From NCBI GenBank assembly GCA_013360875.1, contig JABWAU010000025.1, positions 1 to 37,002 on the forward strand: a DNA stretch of 37,002 nucleotides, in the 5' to 3' direction. This DNA is from Anaerolineales bacterium. Its GTDB lineage: Bacteria > Chloroflexota > Anaerolineae > Anaerolineales > Villigracilaceae. The translations under genes were made by a program, and so were the position numbers. Below the pieces are notes generated by a model. That model was given only the letters and a program-made list of their open reading frames with translations, ran no database searches and had not been told where the DNA came from. Shown in pieces: positions 1 through 8,751 of this stretch (positions are counted from its first letter, which is position 1; every line of letters begins with the position of its first letter).

Positions 1-2
1 TG

Positions 3-290
3 GGCGGGCGCAGCGCCTTGTCGCCGGATGGAACGAAACTCGCCTTCTATCGCGGCGAATTCGGGAATCGGGACATCTACGTCGTCAACGCGGACGGCAC
101 GGGCTTGGTCCAACTCACGAATGGAGGCGACAACCTCGGTCCCTCCTGGTCGCCGGATGGGAACTGGATCGCCTTCACCTCGTTTCGAGACGGCAACAAT
201 GAAATCTACATCGTCCACCCTGATGGAACCGGACTGATGCGTTTGACGGATAATCACATTTCGGATTGGCAGCCGAGGTGGGGGAATTAA
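3..290 (+). CDS. PD40/TolB-like beta-propeller protein, C-terminal fragment
   Basis: Only the last 95 codons are present; the reading frame is open to the left edge, so the true start lies outside. Two PD40 (WD40-like, TolB-type) repeats are visible: each has an SPDG turn followed by a strand reading LAF or IAF, then an IYVVNADGTG or IYIVHPDGTG strand and a QLT/RLT strand. Such repeats form blades of a beta-propeller in periplasmic TolB and in many secreted or lipid-anchored proteins. The fragment ends cleanly at TAA. The family assignment is firm; the function of the whole protein cannot be told because the N-terminus, where a signal peptide or enzymatic domain would lie, is missing. Confidence 0.8.
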   Translation, partial: GGRSALSPDGTKLAFYRGEFGNRDIYVVNADGTGLVQLTNGGDNLGPSWSPDGNWIAFTSFRDGNNEIYIVHPDGTGLMRLTDNHISDWQPRWGN

Positions 291-320
291 AGACGATTGG
301 ATTGTTTTATTATCAGTAGA

Positions 321-396
321 TCACGAAAATCTGCGTAGGTCTGCGCTCTCTAACGCAAACCTGTCGTTAGAGAACGCCAAGTACGCGCTTTCGTGA
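321..396. repeat. Nested palindromic element in the 291-614 gap
   Basis: Two nested inverted repeats lie here. The outer arms are TCACGAAA (321-328) and TTTCGTGA (389-396); the inner arms are TCTCTAACG (347-355) and CGTTAGAGA (365-373). The inner stem resembles one at 10965-11006, also intergenic, and both are preceded by GCGTAGG. This suggests a dispersed palindromic element. No open frame of note was seen in the 291-614 gap, which otherwise holds only this and the next hairpin. Confidence 0.55.
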
Positions 397-418
397 AGTA
401 CTGATTATTGACTCACCT

Positions 419-488
419 CACGCAGAACGTCCCGAAGGTTTTCTTGATTTAAGCCTGAATAGCAGAATAAACCTTCGGGACGGTGCGT
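419..488. repeat. Long imperfect inverted repeat
   Basis: A perfect 14-base inverted repeat, CGTCCCGAAGGTTT (428-441) and its complement (469-482), is extended outward by ACGCA (419-423) and TGCGT (484-488). The loop is about 27 bases. It lies between the convergent ends of the PD40 gene and the CAP lipoprotein gene, so it could act as a terminator, but no T-tract follows the stem on either strand. A dispersed repeat is equally likely. Confidence 0.55.
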
Positions 489-614
489 AACATCAGTTAT
501 TGAGACAGGAGAGTTCCCATGCCCACGGAGATCGAGCAGGTATTGTCTCAATTAAAAGGCTTATGACTTTTTGGATTTTCAAAAAACTATTTTGCAAGCC
601 AGCCGTGATTCTCG

Positions 615-1619
615 TCACGGTCCCCCCATATCCACCGTCCAATAACCTCCATACGAACTGAACTTGTTATACACGTAGCCCACGCCGATCTCGCGGACGC
701 GCGAGTTAAGCACCGCCTCCCAATGGGTGGGTTCGTTGCGCCATTGATTCATCGCGTCCTGCGGGAGGCCGATGGCGATGATCTCGAGGTAATATGAGTT
801 GGGGTATCCCGCCCGGAGCAGCCGGTCGCCGATCCACGTGCCGTCCGAGCCGCTGTGACGGAGGAAATCGTTGCAAGCCATATCGAGGCTGTGAGCCTGC
901 GCGGCATTCATCAACTGCCCGTTGACGGTGAGCGCGGCGCGTCCCACGTTCGCGCGGGCTTCGTTGATGAGACCGATCAACTGTTCGACGTAGGCGGGAT
1001 TCTCCGTGTAGGAACAATTGCCGATCTGCGAGTCGATCGGCGAACCCGCGCTGCCCAACCCCACGATGATCTTCACCCAGAACGTCTTCTCGACGCCGAT
1101 GGGAACGGTCTCTCCCGCCGCGTTGCGTAGTTCGTAATTGCCGGTGTAGGAGCCGTCCGCAGTCGGCGCGGTCAGTTCGACGGAAATATCCACGATTGCT
1201 TTCGCCGCGGTCTCAGGCACAGGCACGGAATCGGGGGCGCCCATCCGCTCGCCGGAAACGAACGCGACCGTGTATCCGCTCCACGCGCAGGATCCGGTGT
1301 TTTGCAGTTTCCACGTCTTGGTGAATTTCTCCCCGCCCGATACGCGCGTGTTATCGGGGTAGGTCATGTCTTCGACGAAGAGCGCGCTGTCCCTGCACGA
1401 GGCGGAGGAGGTCGCGCCGGGCGTCAGCGGATCGGAGGTGGGCGAGGCGGTGGGCGGAAGAGGCGTCGGGACGGTCAAGCCCGGTTTGGTCGGCGGCAGG
1501 GTCGAGGTCACGAAAAGAGGCGGGGCGGGCGTAGCCGTATCCTTCGCTTCGGTGGAAACCTTCACGCAGGAGGTCAATGTCAAAATGAATAAAAGAGTCA
1601 GGGTGATTTTCTTGAGCAT
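615..1619 (-). CDS. Lipoprotein with NBR1-like Ig domain and CAP domain
   Basis: A 334-residue predicted lipoprotein. The N-terminus has a lysine-rich start and a hydrophobic stretch ending in LTSC, so Cys18 would be lipidated. A Thr/Pro/Ser-rich linker (about 20-75) follows. Residues about 75-185 look like the Ig-like central domain of NBR1 (N_BRCA1_IG), with the pattern FTKTWKLQNTGSCAWSGY. Residues about 210-334 form a CAP/SCP domain (YVEQLIGLINEARANVG, HSLDMACNDFLRHSG, VREIGVGYVY). CAP domains in bacterial secreted proteins are often of unknown biochemical role. The start is supported by a TACAAT box nine bases upstream, which fits an almost leaderless transcript. It probably acts at the outer face of the cell, perhaps in binding envelope or extracellular material; this is inference. 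Confidence 0.8.
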   Translation of the reverse strand: MLKKITLTLLFILTLTSCVKVSTEAKDTATPAPPLFVTSTLPPTKPGLTVPTPLPPTASPTSDPLTPGATSSASCRDSALFVEDMTYPDNTRVSGGEKFTKTWKLQNTGSCAWSGYTVAFVSGERMGAPDSVPVPETAAKAIVDISVELTAPTADGSYTGNYELRNAAGETVPIGVEKTFWVKIIVGLGSAGSPIDSQIGNCSYTENPAYVEQLIGLINEARANVGRAALTVNGQLMNAAQAHSLDMACNDFLRHSGSDGTWIGDRLLRAGYPNSYYLEIIAIGLPQDAMNQWRNEPTHWEAVLNSRVREIGVGYVYNKFSSYGGYWTVDMGGP

Positions 1620-1628
1620 GGTTTTCTT

Positions 1629-1634
1629 ATTGTA
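1629..1634 (-). promoter_or_regulatory. -10 box TACAAT before the CAP lipoprotein gene
   Basis: On the minus strand TACAAT is followed by nine bases and then the ATG at 1619. There is no Shine-Dalgarno sequence in the gap. This matches the near-leaderless arrangement seen at five other genes in the left part of the window. Confidence 0.45.
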
Positions 1635-1687
1635 ATAGGGGATTGCTGCGCGGAGTTTACACTGAGCGAATGTGTTCGCAATGACAT

Positions 1688-4015
1688 TCAGAACATCATC
1701 ATCTGCGATCTGGATTTTTCGAGCGGGTCGCTGGCGATCTGTTCCTCGAACGTCTCACGCGTCAACACCGGGACCTCGAAGAGGGCGCGCAGTAAACGAT
1801 ACTTCACAATCCGATAATTTTTCATGCGCGCCGCCAGCGATGGGTCGCGTCCCGCCTTGTATTGGATCAGCCCCGCGCGCCCGCCGGGGATGACGACGAT
1901 CGTTTTCTCCGGCGGATACGGCGTTTCGGACATCGCCCGGCCGATCAATGCGGAGGCGAGGATGTAGAACGCACGAACCACGTTGTTCGTTCCATCCTCC
2001 CAAAGATAATTTTTATCCTGCTTGCGCGTGACGTAGTTCAGCCGCTTGCCCACCGCTTCGAGCATGGCGGTGATCGTGGTCAACTCGCTGCGCCTCGCCG
2101 CGGCAACATCTTCCGGGCGCAGCCGCCACGCCGCGCCGTCCCGCTGCGCGTACGAGTCAAGCACGGCATAGATCATCCCTTTCGAGGGCGTGAGCAGTCC
2201 GGGGAATTGCGGATACAGATGATCCTCGATCTCGAGGTAGATGCTGTCCGGGTTCTTTTGCAGGAAGGTGACAATGGCGATTTCGATGCGGTCGGAAAGC
2301 GAATCGTTCATGTCATTCCGAGGAAGCGGGCGGACAGACGGCGTTCTTTGGGTATCGAGACCAGCGACCGAAGAATCTCCTTCCCGTTGTGCGAGACTCT
2401 TCGTCGCTTCGCGGCTCAGGTTGATGCTGCTTAATCCCCACATCCCCGTCTCCACGCTTTCGCCGCTCGAGTAATGGACAAAACGTTCATCGTCGGATAA
2501 AGCCCTTTGAATCAACGATTGCGTCATTCGCAGCGCCTCGTCGAACTCCATTTCCTTTTTCTTCAACGCGTGCGCCTCCGCCAGCGCGATCAACCCCGCC
2601 GCGTGGAGATGTAAATAACCGGCCGGTTCGCCGCGTTCGGTCAAATGCGCCATCATGGCTTCGCGTACCGTTTCAAGATCGGGTTCGTTCACCTCGCGCT
2701 TCAGGGTTTCGCCGCGCCTCCATGTCAACTGGATCGGGTCGTGTTCCGTGCGCAGGGCAAGCGAGGTTAAATCAAAACCAGCCGCGCTCGCGGCGGTGAG
2801 CGCCGAGGTCAGAAAGGAAGGTTCGGGTTCGGGCAGCAACCCAAAGAACGACGTGCCGAGCGGGAGCAGATCGAACAAGTGCGAGAACATCGCGTGCAGC
2901 GCGGTCGCGTTCCATGCCCAGTCGTATCGCCTGCGACGAAGCGCCACCTTGAACGGTTCCACCGCCTCACGTCCCCACAGCCACCCCGCCCACAACGCGG
3001 ACAACGTCCAGAACGCCTGGTTCGGACGCGGCAGCGAGCCGATGACCGCGGCAATCGGGATTTCCTTTTTGACCTCGCGCGCCAGGTCCTTGAGACGGCC
3101 TTCGTAGATGCAGATGCCGCCGCTCTCCGGCAGTTTACGGGGCCACGCTTCGATCACGACGCCGGAACCTGTTTCCGTCCATAGACTTAATCCACGCTCG
3201 AGCATCATCCACAGGTTGTGTTCGCGGTATTGATTCGGTATGTTGAGTTGCCTGGGCCGCGGTCTTTCGAAGGGATGTCCCCACAGCGTATTACCCGCGT
3301 CGCAGGCGAGCAGGATCAGCGCGGTGAGGGCGCGTTTTCTTTCGGGAGTCAGTTTCAAGCCGTCGAGCCGGTTGATGACGGTGGTGAGGAAATATAACGG
3401 ACGCGGCAGGTAATGCGCGATGGCCTCCTCCGCGTAGATGCGGTCTTCGTCGTTGATCGCCGCGACGCGTTCGAAGGCGCGTGAGCGATGCAAGCCATCC
3501 GTTGCGGCGATCTTTTTCGCGCGTTCGATGTCCTGCTGTGTCGCCGCGCGTTCGCCCGCGTCCTCGCAATGCGGACATTTGTATACGCGCGCGTACGGAA
3601 CGTCTTCGCCGCTGCGCCAGAGAAAGGATTCGGCTCCTATTTCGCGTTCGCAGTTTTCGCAGGTCGTGAGATATAAAGACTGGAGATGCGCCTGCAATCG
3701 TTCCTCCCCTTTTTTGACGACGGCAAGTTCCGCCAGCGCGGCTTTGAAATCGGATTCGGATGGAGGGCGCGCGGACATCTCCAGCAGAAAGCGCGTGATG
3801 GGATTGTTGACCGTAACGAGCACACGATATCCCGCGCGCGCGGCTTCGAGGGTCAGCCGCGGGGAGAATCCGAATGGGTCGAGCACCCAGGTTCCGGGTC
3901 TGGCGTGAAGCGGGAGCCAACGCGTGAGTACCCCTTCCTCCAGCGGAGGCGTGAAGCGCGAAAGGGGACCCGGGTCGGCCGGCTTCGTCCCGGGCAGGTA
4001 GGGTTGATGCTCCAT
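1688..4015 (-). CDS. DUF1156-like DNA methyltransferase homologue, probably inactive
   Basis: A protein of about 775 residues. Near the N-terminus is a Rossmann-type SAM-binding-like segment (TWVLDPFGFSPRLTLEAA followed by GYRVLVTVNNP), comparable with the DPFxGSG and D-x-NP motifs of DUF1156/adenine methyltransferases. A zinc-ribbon-like pair follows (CENC about 70 residues later, then CPHC). The place where these enzymes carry the DPPY motif instead reads IGSLPRPNQAFWTLSALWAG, so catalysis looks lost; the following helix and the LLPLGTSFFGLLPE region still match the fold. An in-frame palindromic repeat interrupts the C-terminal half (about 2310-2425). I chose ATG 4015 because TATACT lies seven bases upstream, and longer versions would start inside a palindromic element. 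The role is unknown. Assignment to this fold is by motif order only. Confidence 0.6.
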   Translation of the reverse strand: MEHQPYLPGTKPADPGPLSRFTPPLEEGVLTRWLPLHARPGTWVLDPFGFSPRLTLEAARAGYRVLVTVNNPITRFLLEMSARPPSESDFKAALAELAVVKKGEERLQAHLQSLYLTTCENCEREIGAESFLWRSGEDVPYARVYKCPHCEDAGERAATQQDIERAKKIAATDGLHRSRAFERVAAINDEDRIYAEEAIAHYLPRPLYFLTTVINRLDGLKLTPERKRALTALILLACDAGNTLWGHPFERPRPRQLNIPNQYREHNLWMMLERGLSLWTETGSGVVIEAWPRKLPESGGICIYEGRLKDLAREVKKEIPIAAVIGSLPRPNQAFWTLSALWAGWLWGREAVEPFKVALRRRRYDWAWNATALHAMFSHLFDLLPLGTSFFGLLPEPEPSFLTSALTAASAAGFDLTSLALRTEHDPIQLTWRRGETLKREVNEPDLETVREAMMAHLTERGEPAGYLHLHAAGLIALAEAHALKKKEMEFDEALRMTQSLIQRALSDDERFVHYSSGESVETGMWGLSSINLSREATKSLAQREGDSSVAGLDTQRTPSVRPLPRNDMNDSLSDRIEIAIVTFLQKNPDSIYLEIEDHLYPQFPGLLTPSKGMIYAVLDSYAQRDGAAWRLRPEDVAAARRSELTTITAMLEAVGKRLNYVTRKQDKNYLWEDGTNNVVRAFYILASALIGRAMSETPYPPEKTIVVIPGGRAGLIQYKAGRDPSLAARMKNYRIVKYRLLRALFEVPVLTRETFEEQIASDPLEKSRSQMMMF
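2310..2425. repeat. Palindromic repeat inserted in frame within the DUF1156-like gene
   Basis: This coding stretch starts with TCATTCCGAGGAAGCGGGCG and contains the near-perfect inverted repeat CGAAGAATCTC (2369-2379) and GAGACTCTTCG (2393-2403, one mismatch), then TCGTCGCTTCGC. This layout is that of dispersed intergenic repeats found in many genomes. Here it is translated, giving about 40 low-conservation residues rich in Ser, Arg and Thr (roughly residues 530-570) without breaking the frame. Confidence 0.6.
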
Positions 4016-4022
4016 CGCGGTA

Positions 4023-4028
4023 AGTATA
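4023..4028 (-). promoter_or_regulatory. -10 box TATACT, candidate leaderless start
   Basis: On the minus strand TATACT is followed by seven bases and the ATG at 4015, with no Shine-Dalgarno sequence between. Transcription would begin at or next to the start codon. It supports 4015 over upstream ATGs at 4060 and 4075. Confidence 0.5.
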
Positions 4029-4043
4029 CATCCCCCAGCGGGA

Positions 4044-4100
4044 CGTAACGCAAAATTCATTTTGCGCCCGCGCATTTTGCAAGATAAATCTTGCGTTACG
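4044..4100. repeat. Composite palindromic element overlapping a stop codon
   Basis: Outer arms CGTAACGCAA (4044-4053) and TTGCGTTACG (4091-4100) enclose two smaller perfect palindromes, GCAAAATTCATTTTGC (4050-4065) and GCAAGATAAATCTTGC (4079-4094). The right arm contains the stop codon of the deacetylase gene. It may terminate that transcript before the downstream DUF1156-like gene, although the stems are not followed by a clear T-tract. Confidence 0.55.
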
Positions 4101-5250
4101 GAATGGCGCCCATCGTCGGCGCGCAGAGGATGTCGTAGTATTCGAGTTCGGTCGCTTTGTTTTGTTCGGCGTAGGCGGCGGCTTCCTTGCCGAGGTTGCG
4201 GACGTTATCGAGTTCGGAGCGCACCTGGTAGGGCCAGTAACGTGGAATAACCATGCGCGGGTCGTTGACGTAACCCTCGGCTTGATATACGGGGCGGGCG
4301 GGGTCGGGCTGGTCGGCGAGGGGAATCCAGTTATACATGACGGGTCCGCGCGGGTTGATGGTGAAGCCGAGGCGGTATCCGTATTCGCGCGCGATCTGAA
4401 CGGGTCGGACGCCGAACCCTCCGCCGGGCCAGATGATGGCGACGGGCGTTTTGTTGAAGTTGGTCTGCAGGTCGGCGATGGATTTTTCGAATTCGGTGCG
4501 GATGAATTCTTCGGTGGAGGCGTCGGTCATGTTGATATTGTGGACGTAGCCGTGCGATTGATGATCCACCCAACCTTCGCGCTCGAGGGCGACGTTGTCT
4601 TGCAGGGCGAGGGCGCGCGGACCGTCCTCGGCGCTGATCCACGCGTTGACGACCGTCCAGCCCCATTGTTCGTAATACGGTCGGAAGTGTTCATCGAAGT
4701 TTTGCCCGGTGCGGCGGTCGTCCTGGATGAGGAGGACGGAGCGTTGGGGGATCTTCGCGTTGTGATCCACGAAGTCCGCCATTTGCGCCGCGTTGATGGC
4801 TTGGAAACCCTGCTCGTGCAGGTCGTTCATCATTTGCTTGAAACCTTCAACCGTGATGTCGTTGGCGGTGACGTCCGCCGCATCCTGTTTGATGCCGTGC
4901 AGCATGACCACCATGACGATGGTACCGGGGGCGGCGTTGTTCGAGTTCCATTTGTTGTAGAGGTATTGGCAGGCGTCCTCCTCGTAGGTGTGAGGCGCAT
5001 CGAGAGGATTTAGCCTGTTCGTTGTAAAGGGTACCGGCAAGGCGGGCGGCGTGCGGAGCGCGGTCGGTTCGGGGATGGGGGTGTCTGTTGGCGCGGGAGT
5101 ATCCGTCGGTTGGATGGAGGCGAGGGCGGTTTGGAACGCCTGCGTGGAGAGCGCGCTCACGTCCAGGGTGGGGGAGGGAGAGGTCGAGGAGGAGCAAGCA
5201 GTCAATAGGATGGCGAGCAGGCTGAGGTTAAGAATGAGGCGGGAGGTCAT
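4096..5250 (-). CDS. Polysaccharide deacetylase (NodB-like) lipoprotein
   Basis: A 384-residue lipoprotein: the signal peptide ends in LLTAC with Cys19 as the lipid site, followed by a Ser/Thr/Pro-rich spacer to about residue 70. The NodB homology domain follows. Its motif 1 reads LIQDDRR (metal-binding Asp pair), motif 2 reads HQSHGYVH (two metal-binding His three residues apart), and motif 3 reads WPGGGFG. Enzymes of this family (carbohydrate esterase 4) remove acetyl groups from GlcNAc polymers such as peptidoglycan or exopolysaccharide. The lipid anchor places it at the outer face of the membrane. No clear Shine-Dalgarno sequence is seen, so the start is chosen from the signal peptide. 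The substrate cannot be told. Confidence 0.82.
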   Translation of the reverse strand: MTSRLILNLSLLAILLTACSSSTSPSPTLDVSALSTQAFQTALASIQPTDTPAPTDTPIPEPTALRTPPALPVPFTTNRLNPLDAPHTYEEDACQYLYNKWNSNNAAPGTIVMVVMLHGIKQDAADVTANDITVEGFKQMMNDLHEQGFQAINAAQMADFVDHNAKIPQRSVLLIQDDRRTGQNFDEHFRPYYEQWGWTVVNAWISAEDGPRALALQDNVALEREGWVDHQSHGYVHNINMTDASTEEFIRTEFEKSIADLQTNFNKTPVAIIWPGGGFGVRPVQIAREYGYRLGFTINPRGPVMYNWIPLADQPDPARPVYQAEGYVNDPRMVIPRYWPYQVRSELDNVRNLGKEAAAYAEQNKATELEYYDILCAPTMGAIP

Positions 5251-5261
5251 GGGAGATGAGC

Positions 5262-5282
5262 GATCAGTGATCAGTGGAGTGA
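5262..5282. repeat. Short heptamer array (two exact units)
   Basis: Two copies of GATCAGT (5262-5268, 5269-5275) are followed by a degenerate third unit. The array lies just upstream of the deacetylase start. It belongs with other heptamer and octamer arrays in the left part of the window. Confidence 0.45.
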
Positions 5283-5303
5283 TGGATCAATTGTCAATCG
5301 AAA

Positions 5304-6389
<1,086 letters not shown>

Positions 6390-6468
6390 GCGTGATTTAT
6401 CTCCTTGAGTTTTGGCTGTGAAAATCGGGTTGGTTCGATGGACTGCGCCCGTTCAGCCGCCGATGTTG

Positions 6469-6474
6469 TATAAT
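6469..6474 (+). promoter_or_regulatory. -10 box TATAAT, candidate leaderless start
   Basis: A consensus TATAAT is followed by seven bases and the ATG at 6482. Transcription would begin at or next to that ATG. No good -35 hexamer was seen. Confidence 0.6.
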
Positions 6475-6481
6475 GCAGGGG

Positions 6482-7747
6482 ATGACGACCAACGAGCGTA
6501 TTGACGATCTGGAGCGATTGCTCGAAGTGGTTCGGGGATTGACGACTGCGCCCGACATCGAATCCTTTTTGCAAACGATCATTACCGAAGCCAGCGAGAT
6601 GACGGACAGCGAGCTCGCTTCGATCCTCGAATACGATGCGGAGGCGAAGGAATTGCGTTTCCTCACCACCATCTGGTTCGACCGCGACGCGCTCCGTCCC
6701 GTGGGCGTGCCGCTGGAGGGGAGCGTCGCCGGGGAGGTCTTTCGCAAGGGACTGCCTTTGATCATCCAGGACGTCAAGGCGGACCGGCGTCACTTCAAGG
6801 TGGTGGACCGCTTGACCAAACACGAAACGCGCTCGCTCGCGGCGGTGCCTCTCATCGCGCGCGGGGAAACCATCGGCGTCCTCGAGGCGCTCAATAAACG
6901 GGACGACGCACATTATACCGAAGAAGACCTGACCATCATGATGACGCTGGGGGCGATCGCGGCGCAGGCGATACGGAACGTCCATTTGGAGCGGCAGGTG
7001 CGGGTGGCGCGCATCGAACTCGCCGAACTCGAACGCCTCAAAACGGACTTTATCGCCATCGCCTCGCACGAACTGCGGACGCCCCTCGGCCTGATCCTCG
7101 GTCACGCCACCTTCCTGCGGGAATTCATCGGGAAGGAGCACGAACCTCAACTGGATACGATCATCAAGAACGCCTCGAGGCTCAAAGAGATCGTCGAGAG
7201 CCTTTCGGACGTGGACAACGTCCAGGCAGGCGTTGCGCGCATCCGCAGTCACATGGTCTCGCTGGCGAAGATCGTGGAGGACGTCGTCCTGACGTTTCAG
7301 GACGAGGCGGAGTCGAAGAACATTACGCTCGCGTGGGATACGGGAAACTCCCCCTGTTTGGTCGAAGCCGACGGCATGAAGATCAATATCGCGTTGAGCA
7401 ACCTGGTCAAGAACGCAATTCAGTTCACGGAACCCGGCGGGAAGGTGCGTATCGAAGCGATGGAGGACTCGGGTTACATGAAAGTATCCGTGAGCGATAC
7501 CGGCATCGGCATCCCGGCGCGGGAACTGCCGAAGGTGTTCGACCGCTTCTACCAGGTGGAAACGCACCTGACGCGCAAGCACGGCGGCATGGGGCTGGGA
7601 CTCGCCGTCGCCAAATCCATGATCGAACTGCACGGCGGAAGGATCTGGGCGGAAAGCGAGGAGGGCAAGGGAAGCGCGTTCACCTTCCTCCTGCCCATCG
7701 AAGCCTCGACGAAAGCCTCCAAAACGACGGCTCCGTTCGTGGAGTGA
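6482..7747 (+). CDS. GAF-domain sensor histidine kinase
   Basis: A 421-residue soluble kinase without membrane segments. A GAF domain spans about residues 15-165 and probably senses a small ligand or redox state. A coiled-coil linker (VRVARIELAELERLKTDF) leads to the HisKA domain with IASHELRTPLG, His196 being the phosphorylation site. The HATPase domain carries the N box (NLVKNAIQFTE), G1 box (VSDTGIGIP), F box (FDRFYQVE) and G2 box (GGMGLGLA). It would autophosphorylate and pass phosphate to a response regulator; none is encoded nearby, so it is an orphan kinase. The start at 6482 is chosen over the ATG at 6473, which overlaps the TATAAT box. Confidence 0.9.
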   Translation: MTTNERIDDLERLLEVVRGLTTAPDIESFLQTIITEASEMTDSELASILEYDAEAKELRFLTTIWFDRDALRPVGVPLEGSVAGEVFRKGLPLIIQDVKADRRHFKVVDRLTKHETRSLAAVPLIARGETIGVLEALNKRDDAHYTEEDLTIMMTLGAIAAQAIRNVHLERQVRVARIELAELERLKTDFIAIASHELRTPLGLILGHATFLREFIGKEHEPQLDTIIKNASRLKEIVESLSDVDNVQAGVARIRSHMVSLAKIVEDVVLTFQDEAESKNITLAWDTGNSPCLVEADGMKINIALSNLVKNAIQFTEPGGKVRIEAMEDSGYMKVSVSDTGIGIPARELPKVFDRFYQVETHLTRKHGGMGLGLAVAKSMIELHGGRIWAESEEGKGSAFTFLLPIEASTKASKTTAPFVE

Positions 7748-7770
7748 ATTGACAAACGACCCGGCGTAAT

Positions 7771-7812
7771 AAAAGAGAGCCGCCGTTCATTGAATTGAGG
7801 CGGCTCTTTGGT
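7771..7812 (+). terminator. Probable terminator after the histidine kinase
   Basis: The stem GAGCCGCC (7777-7784) pairs with GGCGGCTC (7799-7806), followed by TTTGG. On the other strand the stem is followed by TCTTTTATTA, which could also end the convergent membrane-protein transcript. Confidence 0.6.
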
Positions 7813-7852
7813 TTCGCGCTCTGGAAGAATGCGTAAATCCGCGCCCGGAGGA

Positions 7853-8239
7853 TCACACGGCCGGACTGTTGATCTTGTCGAAGTAGGCTTTTACGGACGC
7901 GTCGTTGTAGAACACCAGCGCAAGGATGCCCGCCACCGTTGAAAGCACATTCCCCGCAAGGATGCAGCAAATTTCCATGATGGCGATGGCTTGGGAAAAG
8001 CGAACGGGTTGTTGCGGGGCGTTGAGCAGTTTGACCGCGTAAAGCAATTCAAACACTCCCAAAATGGTCGGAAGGATGGTGATCGGCGCGCAAAGCAACC
8101 CGATGCCGATCGTGCCGATGACGATAAGCGCCGTAATGGTCAGTCCGTAGAAAATGTTCAGGATGCCGCTTACCAGCGTGATGATGGCAAGGGCGGTGAA
8201 CATCCCCGGTTTTTCCGATGTGTTCTGTGGAATTGACAT
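7853..8239 (-). CDS. Small membrane protein of unknown function
   Basis: A 128-residue protein with three or four hydrophobic segments: about 14-38, 42-70 and 85-110. The ends are polar. I do not recognise a named family. AGGAGG-like GGAGGA lies just before the ATG. It is the last of three consecutive minus-strand genes for small membrane proteins (8752-9069, 8282-8683, this one), which may be co-transcribed in part, but a terminator-like hairpin follows the first. Confidence 0.75.
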   Translation of the reverse strand: MSIPQNTSEKPGMFTALAIITLVSGILNIFYGLTITALIVIGTIGIGLLCAPITILPTILGVFELLYAVKLLNAPQQPVRFSQAIAIMEICCILAGNVLSTVAGILALVFYNDASVKAYFDKINSPAV

Positions 8240-8281
8240 TTTTCCTCCAAATCATATACAAGACCGTTCGTCCGGGTCCGT

Positions 8282-8683
8282 TTAGTAGTTTAGCCAGGTG
8301 GAATAGTCCACCGTGCCCAACATTCCCATGGCTGCCCCTGCGCAAACCAGCAGGATGGTCAGCCCAAGCCCGATCACATTCATGATGAAACCTGCGTTTG
8401 CCATGCCGGCGCCCTCCCCGCCCGACTGCCTGATCTGATTTTTTGCGACGTAGCCGGTGATCGTGCCGATCAACCACCCCAGCGGCGACAGACATCCCAC
8501 AGCCAGGGTGCAGAAATAGAGAATACCGCCCACCCCCATCGTTGCCACTGTAACCACGGGCAGTATCACAAAATTCAGACAGGCTAACGCGATCGCCAGC
8601 ACCCACGCCAGAATCCCCACCACGAGACTCGTGACGGCAAGCCCGTTCGTTCCTCCCCGCGCGGGCATAACCTGGTCGTTCAT
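8282..8683 (-). CDS. DUF4190-like membrane protein
   Basis: A 133-residue membrane protein. It has the layout of DUF4190 proteins: LAVTSLVVGILAW at the start of the first membrane segment, a second segment ending in LGWLIGTITGYVAKNQIRQS, then GGEGAGMANAGFIMNVIG leading into the last segment. GAGGAGG lies about eight bases before the ATG. Function of the family is not known. Confidence 0.75.
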   Translation of the reverse strand: MNDQVMPARGGTNGLAVTSLVVGILAWVLAIALACLNFVILPVVTVATMGVGGILYFCTLAVGCLSPLGWLIGTITGYVAKNQIRQSGGEGAGMANAGFIMNVIGLGLTILLVCAGAAMGMLGTVDYSTWLNY

Positions 8684-8703
8684 GAAAAACCTCCTCTTTA
8701 CGA

Positions 8704-8737
8704 AAAATATTAAGGGCTACGAGTCATCGCAGCCCTT
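8704..8737 (-). terminator. Probable terminator after the DUF4870-like gene
   Basis: AAGGGCT (8712-8718) pairs with AGCCCTT (8731-8737). Read on the minus strand, the stem is followed by AATATTTTTCG. It lies just downstream of the gene at 8752-9069. Confidence 0.55.
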
Positions 8738-8751
8738 TTGCCTTATCGCTA

